From contig WIUZ02000004.1 in the NCBI GenBank assembly GCA_015956445.1, forward strand, positions 124,001-188,000: a stretch of DNA of 64,000 nucleotides, written 5' to 3'. A program made the position numbers and the translations under genes. This document shows, in pieces, positions 35,687-46,513 of the stretch (the stretch's first letter is position 1; each line of letters opens with the position of its first letter). A model generated the notes under the pieces. That model had not been told where the DNA came from and ran no database searches. It saw only the letters and a list, made by a program, of their open reading frames with translations. This DNA is from Thelephora terrestris (taxonomy: Eukaryota > Basidiomycota > Agaricomycetes > Thelephorales > Thelephoraceae).

Positions 35687-35868
35687 ATGCGTTTCTTCTC
35701 CGCCGCCGTTGTCATCCTCTCCGCTCTCATTGCCTCTTCCATCGCTGTTCCAGTCAGTGCTCACCGTTGCTCAAACTCACTCCACAAGCTCATCCCCTTC
35801 GTTCTCTGCAGGTACAGCAACCCGATCTTATCAAGAAGGAAGAAGCAGCAAGGAACGTCGACTGGTAA
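35687..35868 (+). CDS. very small secreted peptide precursor (about 40 residues)
   Basis: Exon 1 (35687-35752) encodes a complete signal peptide, MRFFSAAVVILSALIASSIA, ending VP. A 59-nt intron (GTCAGT..CTGCAG) is followed by exon 2 (35812-35868), giving VQQPDLIKKEEAARNVDW and a stop. The mature part would be about 18-20 residues with an internal Lys-Lys, a Kex2-type processing site. A TATA box, A-rich leader and a second well-formed intron downstream (GTAAGT at 35887 to CATCAG at 35941) support a transcribed gene. Alternative splicing could join the frame ending ARALHDLINVPPFVL instead. No Cys pairs and no CaaX box, so it is not a mating pheromone. Function unknown. Confidence 0.6.
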
Positions 35869-36249
35869 ACAACCCAAACCAGCCCGTAAGTCGTCACCCT
35901 GCATACGCATTCTCTCAATGGTAGACTAACCATCCCATCAGGCACGTGCTCTCCATGATTTGATCAACGTTCCGCCCTTCGTCTTGTAGACGCTATTGGA
36001 CAGTTACCCACAACTCTCTTTATGCTTTTTCTACTGTTGTTGTTCTGTACTTGATTTATACGCGCAATTGTGATAATTCACTCGATTATTTTCAGCGCAT
36101 CTTCTGTGCCTTGTTATAAAAAGTTGAAATTTGAAAATTAACTTGCCGACCCGGCGAGTCGTCACACCACGTCACAATCGCGTCGCGTAAGAGTGAGTAC
36201 CCCTGACACCTCGCGTAACTTGCCCCCATTCCCATCTCCCATAACAAGG

Positions 36250-37916
36250 ATGGCCATACTTGACGACGGTCTCTCTCCTGAAGCAATGCTGGCATTCTAT
36301 CAGCGCTTGTATCCATTCAAATCCATATTCCATTGGCTCAATCACGAACCGGCTCCCTCGAGACTTTTTGTCAATCGAGAGTTCGCGTTTACCCTCCAGG
36401 GCGACGTGTATCTTCGATATAACTCCTTTGCCAACGCGGATGAACTGAAGAAGCAAGTATGCACTCTCAACCCAACTAGGTTCGAAATCGGACCCATGTA
36501 CAGTGCAAGGGTGAGTTACCTCGATCCATTTCGACGGCCGGGTTTGTAGTGATAAATTCCACGTCGGTTCAGCCGAGAGACAAGAAAACGGTGCGGCCGG
36601 CCGCCTTTAAACCGCTCCAGCGCGAGCTCGTTTTCGATATCGATATGACAGATTATGATTCCGTCCGCCGTTGCTGCTCTGAGGCCAACATCTGTTCCCG
36701 ATGCTGGGTTTTCATCGCCGCAGCGGTCAAGGTCCTCGATTGCTCCATTCGCGACCAGTTTGGCTACAAACATCTCCTTTGGGTCTACTCCGGTCGACGT
36801 GGAATTCACTTATGGGTCAGTGACCAAGAGGCGATGGAATTGACCGATGAAGAGCGCAGGGCGATCGCCAATTATCTGACCGTCGTTGGAGGAGGAAAGG
36901 AGACCAAGAAGAAAGTGAATGTCAGGCAAGGTTCGAAACCTTTACCTCCGGGTATCGGGTGAGCCTTAGTCAACAGTCCACCTTCACGTCCCGCTCAATC
37001 CCCTTAGGGAATTCATCAACTTGTTGCAAGGTGTATTCCCTCCGCTGATTCTCCAGGATCAAGATTCTTTCGCTGGTGAAGCGGGTGCAGAAGAGCTTCT
37101 CGCCTTGTTACCAGCGAACGCGCAAACCGAACCTTTACGGAAGAAATGGACGGCCAACCCGGATAAGTCATCCGAGGAGAAATGGGACGATATAAGGAAC
37201 CAGGTGAAGATACTCGGCAAGGCGACGGCATCTGGCGTGAGTTCTCTCGTCGATGCTAACGAATCCGATAACGACGTTGCCCCTTTATCACAGAAACTTC
37301 TCTTGGCTGCGATGGAGGACATCGTTCTCCAATACACTTGGCCTCGAATCGACGCAGAAGTCTCGAAGCATCGGAATCACTTGCTCAAGGCTCCGTTCTG
37401 TGTACACCCAAAGACTGGGCGAGTTTGTGTGCCTGTGGACCCGACGAGGATTGATGAATTCGATCCGGCCACAGTGCCAACAGTGGGACAATTGTTGAAG
37501 GAAGTTGACGAGGCGATGGTAATCAACAACGAAGATGGCGCAGAAGGGGCTCAACACCTCCCCGGTAAGTCACTCTTTAGTCAACATCGCTCGCCCCGCA
37601 AGGCTGTTTCCTCTCACGAGCTTGGCGAGGGAATGTTTTCCCTACACGATCTCCAGCCCTCCGAGTCCCGTTCGATGTCCGCATACGCGTTTACTGATCG
37701 TTTGCCGGCCTTTTTCCCATCGCGCCGCTGAAATAGACTGGGAAAAGACGTCGTTAAAACCCTACGTCGCGTTGCTAGACGCGCATAATAAGGCTCTAAT
37801 GGAGGAGACAAGACGGAGGAAGCGAGGCGGGCAGGACAAGGATATTTCAACGAGTGAGTTTCTATCCGCCATCTGTTTGCAAGACAATCTTACGAGGCTC
37901 GTACTTAGGTTGGTGA
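36250..37916 (+). CDS. pri1: DNA primase small (catalytic) subunit
   Basis: Makes the RNA primers for DNA polymerase alpha. N-terminus MAILDDGLSPEAMLAFYQRL then FVNREFAFTLQGDVYLRYN. The catalytic Asp pair is in ELVFDIDMTDYD; the zinc site in CCSEANICSRCW; the nucleotide-binding segment in WVYSGRRGIHLWVSD. Later blocks: LQYTWPRIDAEVSKHRNHLL, KAPFCVHPKTGRVCVPVDP and the C-terminal WEKTSLKPYVALLDAHNKAL. First exons are 36250-36510, 36573-36958 and from 37007; the last ends at a TGA at 37916 after the short tail ISTSW. All primase signature residues that I can place are present. Confidence 0.95.
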
Positions 37917-39265
37917 CATGCCTGGATCCTGTCGAATACTGCCGATTAATAGTCAGGTGAGCAGCCGGCCCTGTAGACTTTGGTTCTCGGGGTGTTTCCA
38001 TCGGAAATGTGGGAAAATGAACTTGAACCTTTCCGGATACGCCGTCAGACGTCTCGAGGGAAAATATCTTTGCCTCGAAGTTCATGAACGTTCATTTCCC
38101 GTCATTTCCAGTCTCATGAGCAATCGCTAAGATGGGCGGGGGCCACCCTGGGCCACCGGTTGAAGCCCTTCACGCATCATGAGACATGTCCCTGCCAAGG
38201 TGTCCAACCTAGGCCGTGCGACATTTGCCAAGCTGGTTGTTGCGAATTTGGTCCCCGCTCCCGACTGACAGCTCGGGACTATTGAGTTTCAGGTACAAGA
38301 GAAAAAGTTGGATTGTATGTATGTGCCCGAAGGTTACGGGGCTATTACGCCTTCCAGCTCCGGACGTGTAATAATTCCGAGATATCTGTGTCAACCTGGC
38401 TACATTCCTGCTTGTGTACATGTATGTGGCTCACGCGGTCCATTCAAGCTATTCGTGGACAGACGCCGAGCGCAATAGATCCGTGACGGAAGTCTACAAA
38501 AATGTGCGGCTTTTTCAATCCGCCATTCATATCTGCAGCCCTCGTTGAGAGGAACGGCTTGGAGCTTCCCCTGTGCGCCTGAATAGGGTTTACTTGGCCC
38601 AGAGGCACCGATCGTCTGCTGTTCGCTTCTGTGCCTGTGAATTGCCTTTTTGGGGTGTTCTTGGTGTGACTTTTCCCTCGGGTTCGCCTATATCGCTTGG
38701 GCGGCCCAGGTTTATCGATGTTAATTCCCACTGGCCCGGGCATTTCCAGATGTCTTAAGGTCGCAGAGCGAAGGAGATGACGGAGAAAGCATGGTGTTTG
38801 ATAAAATGGACTGTTGGGGGCCATCGGGTCATCTGCCCTTGACGTCGGGGATAGCAAACAGCTCATACCCTACAACACCGATACGAGTATCCGCAAGAGC
38901 TCCTTGTCCATTCCCACGGCCCCCATACCTCGTCGATCATCGAGTGTAATTCGGGATACTGACCAACGTCTCCTCTGATTGGCACGGGGACCTGTGTCCA
39001 ATTATAATCGGTGAGATCTCTCCCAGGAACCCGTTCGGATCTAAATCCGGGGTGGTTATCGGTTCTGTCCCCTGCTATTTTGGGGGTGCTTCACCAGGCA
39101 AATCGCCTAGTCGATCGTTCTATATCTAGTCCTTTCATCTCCCTTGAGGTGGCTCTTCCATGGGTCTGAACCCACTGTCTGCATGTATACTGCTGCGGAA
39201 TTCATCGGCGGAGGTTCGCCGGTGTTCCCGGCGTTTTCGGGGCAACGTTTTTGCTTCACTCAAGA
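37917..39265. other. 1.35-kb interval with possible decayed minus-strand coding
   Basis: No supported gene. Minus-strand open stretches at about 39060-38830 are protein-like in two frames (TDYNWTQVPVPIRGD in one, ALADTRIGVVGYELFAIPDV in another), as if exons of one gene, but no consistent splice joins, start or family could be found. A longer minus frame at 38444-38866 is Arg/Pro-rich and unconvincing. Confidence 0.35.
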
Positions 39266-39448
39266 ATGGCTTCTGAGGCTGAACGGTCCGTGTTGACGAC
39301 GCCTCAACGACTGAAAGATTTCATTTTAGGAACGTCTGCAGATTCGATACTGGCCACGGTGGTTGATGAGGTCGTTCTGGAAACGTACCGATGGCGAATC
39401 AGACGCCCATATCTCCGACTCCCACTCCACCTGCCTCAACCCTCTTGA
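39266..39448 (+). CDS. short ORF, doubtful
   Basis: Starts MASEAERSVLTTPQRLKDF and runs 60 residues; the first 40 have good amphipathic composition, the rest is Arg/Pro-rich. Just downstream a second ATG frame reads MANQTPISPTPTPPAS then LLILRNLVPAAISGGGFRAH. The two could be exons of one small gene or chance. No family recognised. Confidence 0.25.
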   Translation: MASEAERSVLTTPQRLKDFILGTSADSILATVVDEVVLETYRWRIRRPYLRLPLHLPQPS

Positions 39449-39967
39449 TACTGCGCAATCTGGTTCCTGCTGCGATTTCGGGCGGAGGTTTTCGCGCACA
39501 CATCTTGACCAACTTTGATACTGGGGGCTGAGCTATCTTCGACCAGTGACTAAGCAGTTTGGAACAGAGATGGGACGATGCGTGACAGGAGTTGGCGACG
39601 GCCTCGCCGCATCTCTGAGTTCGAGGTTGACGTTGATATAGTTCTCCACTCCCTCTCGTGACACGTGATGTTCGATTGGGTTGACAAACGTCTAGGAGAA
39701 TTTTACTCCCGCCGCGGGAATCCTCGTCTTGCGCAGCTGTGGCTTGTTCCCTTTGGCCCCTATTTCGACTCTTCCTCGACCGCAGCCATCGCACTAGATT
39801 CGTTCCGCCTGAGGTCATTCTCGCTTTTCGGAGGCGGATCAGTGACGGATTTCCTGTTTTCTATTTCCGTTCGCTCTGATCGCGCCCCTCGGGAGGGAAT
39901 AAAGCTTGACGGTCTCCACTCCCTTTCCCTTCTCCACCTGACCTACTTCGCGCATTCGATTTACCCC

Positions 39968-40788
39968 ATGGCTGCCGTCAAGGTCTTGTTCATGCCAGCT
40001 AGGTTGGCTGCTTCGGTTTGCTGCTTGACTGTGACATCATTGTTTGCTGCGTCGGGGTCCATTGGGTGGTATTATTTATGGGGTGAGCCTAGCATCGAGT
40101 CCGATGAAATGAATCTCTAATGTCCGATGCTTTACAGCATCTCTCCACATAGAACCATACAAAAGCGAAAACAGTCGTGCGGCCATTATAGCTGCAACAG
40201 CAGGTGCCCTCTGTTCCCTCGTCGTCTGCGAGTCGGTTTATGGGTGAGCACTTGGCGACGACCGCTCCACTTCGGTTCGAAGCACTAACGTAGGGAACAG
40301 CTTCATCTCCCTGCTCTCGAATCGGAAAGGACTGATCAGGTGGTACCTCTGGCTTTCGTGGATGACCTTTTTCCTTGGGTGCATCGCCACCGCAGGGACT
40401 GCGCTTTTGATCTGGGTCTTCCGCTTCGGTGCTTATGATTGTACCACAAGCTCCTCTGGTCAGGTCACTTGCAAGGATCTCGATCTCGCGCTCAAGATAA
40501 TCCTCACCGTCGTGGCCGCCTTGAGCTGTTGGATTCTGTCATGTGCGTACCGACGACTTGTAGGGATTTGCCGTGGGAGTGACGTATTCTGATATTTGGT
40601 ATAGACATGCCGACGGTCCTGAGACTGGTCTATTCTCGATTTGCCGTGCAGGAAATCCTGTCCGGCAAGCTGGATCCCGAGGAGCAGGCACCGCCCCCCG
40701 ATGATCACGAATATGTGCCAGTGGAACTTGAAATGGACACAGTCTCCCAGACCGATCAAATACCCGGCAAGCCCGTGGAGGTGTGAGC
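39968..40788 (+). CDS. four-TM membrane protein (tetraspan type)
   Basis: About five exons. TM1: LAASVCCLTVTSLFAASGSI; TM2: AAIIAATAGALCSLVVCESV; TM3: MTFFLGCIATAGTALLIWVF; then a short loop with two Cys (YDCTTSSSGQVTCKDL) and TM4 IILTVVAALSCWILS. The C-terminal cytosolic tail is acidic (KLDPEEQAPPPDDHEYVPVE). The loop Cys pair, about eight residues apart between TM3 and TM4, and the layout recall fungal MARVEL/SUR7-like proteins, but I cannot assign a family. The frame is also open for 300 nt upstream from an ATG at 39668, which would add 100 soluble residues; I prefer 39968 because it opens directly on TM1. Confidence 0.7.
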
Positions 40789-41479
40789 CTCGGGCAGGCG
40801 TCGGGTTATTTGTGTGTATATAGATCTCGGACTCGGAACAAACGGACTCTTCGTATTGCGCACGGACGTTCACTATTAGCACTCGTTTCGTATACTTGAT
40901 GTAATGCTTTACCACAGCATGGACTTTTTATACCACTGTTACTTTTTGACCGACGGTCGGCCTTCGGTTGTCCCAATGTTACTGTATGTAGTTCCCTCGA
41001 CAGACGCTTATGGAGGCTACGTGCTGGAGCAGCGATCCCATCAATTCCGCTCGGCTTGGCGTCCTCACCATTCGGGGGATTCCGAGGGGATCAGACCGCT
41101 TGGGGTTTTGCCAAGTAACACATGCAAGAGAGGGGTATACATCGGTGCTGCACCTGGTGTTGTGCGTAGTCAAGCTGGGCAGAGGCAGTACACTGACAAC
41201 TGGATGGGTGTTTGTTCAACCTCACGCAGTGGAATTGAGATTCGAAGCAGCATCGGTTGAAGGCAGTGCGCACGGCGGGGCATCGCCTTGAAACGCGAAA
41301 TAAAACCAGGGCGGCAGCGCTCATCAGCTAGTTTATCTACACCCTTCCCCCCTTTCTATTCTCCCTCCCTCCATCTTACGTTCCCTCATCCATCCACGGA
41401 TCGGCGCACGCTCATCTTCAACGAATTTGCTAACGAACCCTCACACCCCACTCCAACTAACTAACGAGTTTTTGACAAT
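40789..41479. other. intergenic 690 bp between two tetraspan genes
   Basis: No supported gene. Pyrimidine-rich tracts from about 41345 to 41460 look like a fungal core promoter and 5' UTR for the gene at 41480. Confidence 0.5.
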
Positions 41480-42282
41480 ATGGGCAGTCGCAGACACTTC
41501 TGTTGCTGCATCCCCGTCAGGGCCGCCGTTTTCCTCTCCTCTTTGCTGTCCCTCATCGGTAGCGGTCTTGGCGCTGGTGCATTTTTCTGGCTCGTCCACA
41601 GTGAGTCGCTCGTCTCACGAGGGCTCTTCCTCGCGTTCTAACCACGTCAATTAGCCATCGACACACGACCGGATCTCTTGAACGAAAGTCAGGTCAAAAT
41701 CACGTCTGGTGCCAGGATCGGTCTCATCGTCGCTGGTGTCGTTCTCGCTATCGTCGCTCTCATCTCTCTCTTCGGGTTAGTTCCTGCGCTCTCTTCCGGA
41801 TCGCCCTTTTCGTTGACAGCGCGATCTCGCTACAGATTCGTCGGCTCGGTGGTTCGAAACCGTCGCATGGTCAAGGCCTACTCGATCCTCGTTTGGACCG
41901 GCTTCTTCTCCTCTCTCGCATTGACCGCGTTCGCATGCTACCTCGTCTTCTCCAAGAGCACGTTGATCGAGTGCTACAATGGCGAAACCGAGGTCCCTTG
42001 TAGCTCGATCTTTAGTACGGGTAGAAAAGTTGGCTTCGTCGTCAGCAACGTCGTCGGTCTCTTATTCCAGCTCTGTAAGTCAATATCACCCCTGTGGGTG
42101 GATCCGTCTAATCGTTTCCTTTTCTCCCAGATGTCTGTGTCGTCATCAGGCGATACGTCGACCAGCTTGAGGACGAACAGGTCTACAGGAATGACTTTGG
42201 TGTCAACAACAAGAAGAACACGTCATACTACCCCTTCCAAAGCATCGAGAGCAACCGAGGCTTGCTGGATAGCAAACATTGA
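41480..42282 (+). CDS. second four-TM membrane protein
   Basis: Four exons (41480-41600, 41655-41775, 41836-42073, 42130-42282) sum to 210 residues. The N-terminus MGSRRHFCCCIPVRAAVF has a Met-Gly start and a Cys triplet, a candidate for acylation. TM1: LSSLLSLIGSGLGAGAFFWL; TM2: IGLIVAGVVLAIVALISLFG; TM3: ILVWTGFFSSLALTAFACYL; a loop with two Cys (LIECYNGETEVPCSS); TM4: VGFVVSNVVGLLFQLYVCVV. The tail is polar (DQLEDEQVYRNDFGVNNKKN). The layout matches the protein at 39968, with the Cys-pair loop between TM3 and TM4. Confidence 0.75.
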
Positions 42283-42669
42283 TTGTAGCACAGATTTATG
42301 CCCTGCTCAGACGAATGACTGTACCTTTCGATTTCTCTTACTCAACTGTGTCTCCGTGTGCTTTTCTTCTCGCTTGTGTTTCTCGCCTGGAATATATAAC
42401 TATTGTCACCAGCGACACCTTTGGTGTGAAATGGTTTTCTGTTTCAACGATGTCAAACCAGGAAGATACGTGTGCATAGAGCGGACGGTGGGTACATGTA
42501 GCATACAGCATATGAGTAACGGGAAAAAGGAAGGAGAAAGAGGTAAACAAGTCTCAAAGATCGCAGCGTGGAGGCTGGAAGTCTCATCGCTGCCTACGTC
42601 CCCTGTGTCTGTCCGTCACCGGAAACGAACGAACGCAGAGGTGTCAACATTCTGAAAGCCGGGTCCCCA
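42283..42669. other. intergenic 387 bp between convergent genes
   Basis: Downstream sequence of the tetraspan gene and of the minus-strand gene at 42670. No gene seen. Confidence 0.55.
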
Positions 42670-43223
42670 TTAAGGACCTTTTGCACGACGCTGTTCAATG
42701 ATGGGTACCGATTTATCCTGCGCCCGCTTGACATCGTTGACGTGTACCGGTAGCTCCTGCACCTGGACCTCTTCCCAAGGCTGTCGTATTGTTGGTAACT
42801 CGGTTGTGCTAACGACGGGCTCCTCCCTCCAGAAGCCGTCGGGAACCCACGTACCCTGAGGGCCAAGGCGTCTGACACCGACTGGGAGTTTTGGTCCCAT
42901 CTTGACTTGTGTTTCTTTTGCCCTCGCGTTGTCCTGTCGATTTGGATGGCTCTCGCGTTGCTTTTGGATTTTGGCCTCTCCTTCCATCCTTGAGATGATG
43001 AGCAATTTTTGACCTTCTAACCTGGCCATCTCGCGTCTCGCGATGTTCAGTTCTTGCTCGATGTAAACGGGGTCTTCGAGGAATGCCAGAGCCCGCTCTA
43101 TTGCGTTGGTCAGGAGATGATAGAGACTTCTTGGACGCGGGTTTACTTACCAGTGGCAGCAGTGTTATCGGAGGATTCTTCGAGTCTTCTACGGGCCGCA
43201 CTGCGGGTGTTGTATGGTGACAT
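42670..43223 (-). CDS. hypothetical basic protein
   Basis: Not recognised. Two exons (43223-43151, 43097-42670) join to 166 residues. It starts MSPYNTRSAARRRLEESS, continues with a helical charged region (FLEDPVYIEQELNIARREMA) and a Lys/Gln-rich segment, then a short hydrophobic-aromatic stretch with GPQGTWVPDGFW. No TM, signal peptide or catalytic motif. The N-terminal SPYNTRSAARR resembles the starts of some fungal nuclear proteins, but that is only a resemblance. Confidence 0.6.
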
Positions 43224-43756
43224 TTTGTTGGAGGTGGGTTGGGCAGAGAGGAGGATGGGACGGGGGTGAGAGGTTGCTCGAGAGTAGGGGACGAGGGGGT
43301 TTGGCTTATCGTTTTGTCTCTCTTCCCTTGGTCGAGCGACTTTTAAACCTGCCTCCCACTGCGGGGAGATCACAGTGTGGTGACCATGGGATGCGTGTTC
43401 CGTCACACACGGTCAACGATAGATGCGCGGATTTGTAGACCTCCGCAACATGGCGCGAGTACATGTTTATCTCCCGATTATCGATTCGAATCGCTCATCG
43501 CGGGACCATGAGCCATGAGCCTGGAAAGGGCGGTTTGATTGACCGAGAGTGATCCAGGAGAAGACACCTCAGAATTTTTTTCCGAAACGGTTCCGGGAAA
43601 GAAGTCTGTGGCTTGTTAGCTACGACAGCCAGCATGAGATCACCAAGCCAGCGCGGTGGGAGGTGTAGTTAACTTAGAACCAACAGTGATCGACTTGTAG
43701 GAGACGCCCAAAGAATCCATACGGGACAACGGCAAGCGTCTCAACGCTCCTCCACC
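43224..43756. other. 533-bp divergent promoter region
   Basis: Lies between outward-facing starts at 43223 and 43757. No gene seen. Confidence 0.5.
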
Positions 43757-45028
43757 ATGGCGTGCGTTTTCCCTCAAGAAATCATCGACGATATCATCGA
43801 CCATTTCCGGAACGACCCTATTCCCGAGAACCTCCAGATATGCTCGCTCGTTGCCAAGTCGTGGGTTCCTCGGAGCCGACGCAGCCTCTTCAGAGACGTC
43901 TCCTTCCCAGGAAAAAATAGGTTCGAGCGTTGGTGCAAGACGATCCCCCCGGGGTCGGACGGGATCGCTTCGTACACGCGTGTATTGAGGTTCTCTGACC
44001 CCTTGGGGAAGCTGATGGATCCGACTCTACTGGAAAAGCACCTCCCCCATTTCACCTCATTCAGGTCGCTTCAAAGCTTGGTCTTCTTCCTCGTAGACCT
44101 CTCTGCCTTCGACCGTGTCTCCATCACCAACTGCTTCCGCCACTTCGAGTCCGTCCAATCCCTCATCTTTTACAACGTGGCGTCTCCGATCACGAATATC
44201 TTGCTCCTCACATACCTGTTTCCCAACCTGAAACGGTTGGACATCGAGGATCTGAAACCGCCCAGAAACATGGTCGTCATGGACGTGCCCATGGAGGCAG
44301 AACCTTACATGGTTCGGACGCTCGAGACCGCCCCGACTCTTCGGGGTTCCTTCCGCATGGCCAACATTCCGGTCGGAGCTTCCCAACTCCTTTCTTGGTT
44401 CCTCAAATTTCCCCTCGATTTTGAAGATCTCCGCTTGACGGATTGCGATTGGACGTCGATTGTTCCGCTCTCGAAACTTATCGATGAGTGCGGGCCCAAG
44501 TTGCGTTCGTTGGAGATCTATGTGCCCGCTGGTCTGTTCGCTTCCATCAACACATCCGTTTAATTGGTTTACCTGACGCCTCTTTCCTTAGTCGGAGGCA
44601 GGATCGCTTTGCCTACTCCCTTAGCCCTCAACTCTTGCACCTCCCTCCAGCGAATTGCGCTGACTTTGACTTCACTCTGGCGTCCGACGCCAACCAACGA
44701 CGACCTTCTATCATCTCTCACCTCCTCGAGTGTATCACACGTCATGTTCAGCCTCATCCGTGACACGACGCAATCGACCGAGAACGCGTTGTCGGTCGAC
44801 GTTCCAGGTTGGTCCACGACGGACACGACCTTGTACCGCCTCGCCCAGAGGTACGCCGACTCCGGCTCCGAGGGCAAGGTGCACGTTGCGTTCAAGCTCG
44901 GTAAGGAGTTTGACCCGAAAGAAGTGGCGGATAAGCTGGAACCGGATGGTTTCCTGGCTAGTTTCCGCCAAAAGGGTATGGTTACGATTGAGAAGGAAGA
45001 GACGGTCATCACGCTTTCGGGGCTGTAG
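43757..45028 (+). CDS. F-box-like protein with LRR-type C-terminal region
   Basis: Two exons (43757-44531, 44592-45028) sum to 403 residues. The N-terminus FPQEIIDDIIDHFRNDP, then LQICSLVAKSWVPRSRRSLF, is the usual divergent agaricomycete F-box form (Leu/Phe-Pro-x-Glu-Ile...Leu-x-x-Cys-x-Leu-Val-x-Lys-x-Trp). The rest alternates hydrophobic and polar stretches of LRR-like spacing (FRSLQSLVFFLVDLSAF, FPNLKRLDIEDLKP, FEDLRLTDCDW, KLRSLEIYVPA). Such genes are greatly expanded in mushroom-forming fungi and presumably act as SCF ubiquitin-ligase adaptors; the target is unknown. The donor GTCTGT at 44532 is weak but preserves the frame. Confidence 0.8.
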
Positions 45029-46513
45029 AGAAACCTCCTGCTGTTTTAGATCCGCTGGGCGTCGTCCAGTGTGTTCCCAGTTCTCATCATCTACTGACTA
45101 TCTTATTGCAACTCCTTCATAGTCATTAACTTAGCGCTCGAGCACTATTCCACAGGCATTTTCGCCTATATACCATTTGTTCCAAGACGCACAGTTGCAT
45201 ATTTAATCGACTATTCGATCTTCGCGCCTCCGCCTTCCCTATTTTCGTTGCGTACAGTTTATGGCTTGAACCGTTTACATTCTCCATTTCAATTGCCAGA
45301 TCGCTTCTCAGATCTGAGATTGCCTCACATTGTTCTCCATTCTGTGTAATCCCTTCTCCCGACTCATGCGACCACAGAGAAGGAATCGTAGATATCGCTG
45401 TGCTATGGACTGCAAAAGGCGAGTGTAGAGAGTCCGCAGGTACCGGGGTGCAAGAAACGAAAGCGAGTCCTAGGAATAGATTGGGGAATAGAATGTCAAA
45501 TGTAATGCGAGTGTGGCGAACAGGCATAGCAAGGGGCTCTTTGGTTGAGATTGAGATTTCAGCCAAGATGTCGTGGGATGCACTATAGCACAAGAGAAGA
45601 ACTTCGTGCCGAGGAGCGGCGGACGGGAGAGGGTAGGGGCAGGGATGCCGCGGGAGCAGGAGCGGGAGTAAAGGTGGAGGTGATATAAACGTTGACGGTG
45701 GAGACCGGCGGATGGAAGGAGTTATAACACACCCCGGGCAAGATGGCTTGGAAGGTCAGGAACAGAGTCGATATACCTCGTAACAGATGTGCAAGATCGT
45801 GCACTCCGTCCATAAGAGGGGTATCTTGGATAGATAAACCGAAGAAGAGAATAAGCAGTGGGAGCCACAGGTGGCAGGAACAGTGAGAGGTAGGTTTAAT
45901 AAACGACAACGAGCTGACAGAGTAGAAGGAGACGAAGGAACACGACAATCTTGTCGATTCCTGGGTTATGAGGCAAGCAGATCGGTGATCCCATGAGCGA
46001 GCAGGAACATCCCCTGCGAGACTCATAGATCACGATGCATGTGCGAAGGCCCCAGGTAGAGTCTCGAGAGGGAATCCAAGAATGGGACATCACAGATTAG
46101 ATGTGCATTCGAAGGACGGTTCCTGAGCGCTGAGCCTCCGACATTCGTCTAGATTCTGGTGCCTGCCTGCCAGCTGCACAGTGTCTGTATGAGATATTGC
46201 AACCAGCAGCCTCCATTCAAGGGAGCATCGGCATCGTAAAAAGTTTGTGACTGGGGGGGATGATGCTAGAGCGCAAACACGGGCTGGAATCCAGCCTCAA
46301 CTTCAGAGGAGCTGACAGAGCGTCATGGCGAGTCGCACATTGCCGCGATAGTCACGTGATGAGAACCGTGATCGGGAAATGCCGAGGCATTGTTGAAGTC
46401 CTGGGATTGGTTTGTTTGTCCGAAGTTGGTTTCGCCTATTCACCTCCCTCCTCCCTTCTATCCCCCAGTCCACCTTCCACTCATCTGTTCCCCTACGACA
46501 TCCTCACGAGAAT
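45029..46513. other. 1.5-kb interval, unresolved minus-strand ORFs
   Basis: Two overlapping minus-strand open frames (46026-45583 and 45593-45126) contain hydrophobic stretches such as HLWLPLLILFFGLSIQ but lack an obvious start, splice plan or homologue. They might be one small membrane-protein gene; I cannot support a model. Confidence 0.35.

Noticed and set aside
35687-35941. Mating pheromone precursor
   Set aside because: The peptide has a signal sequence and no C-terminal CaaX box, unlike basidiomycete lipopeptide pheromones.
44569-45012. Minus-strand 147-residue ORF
   Set aside because: Shadow of exon 2 of the F-box-like gene.
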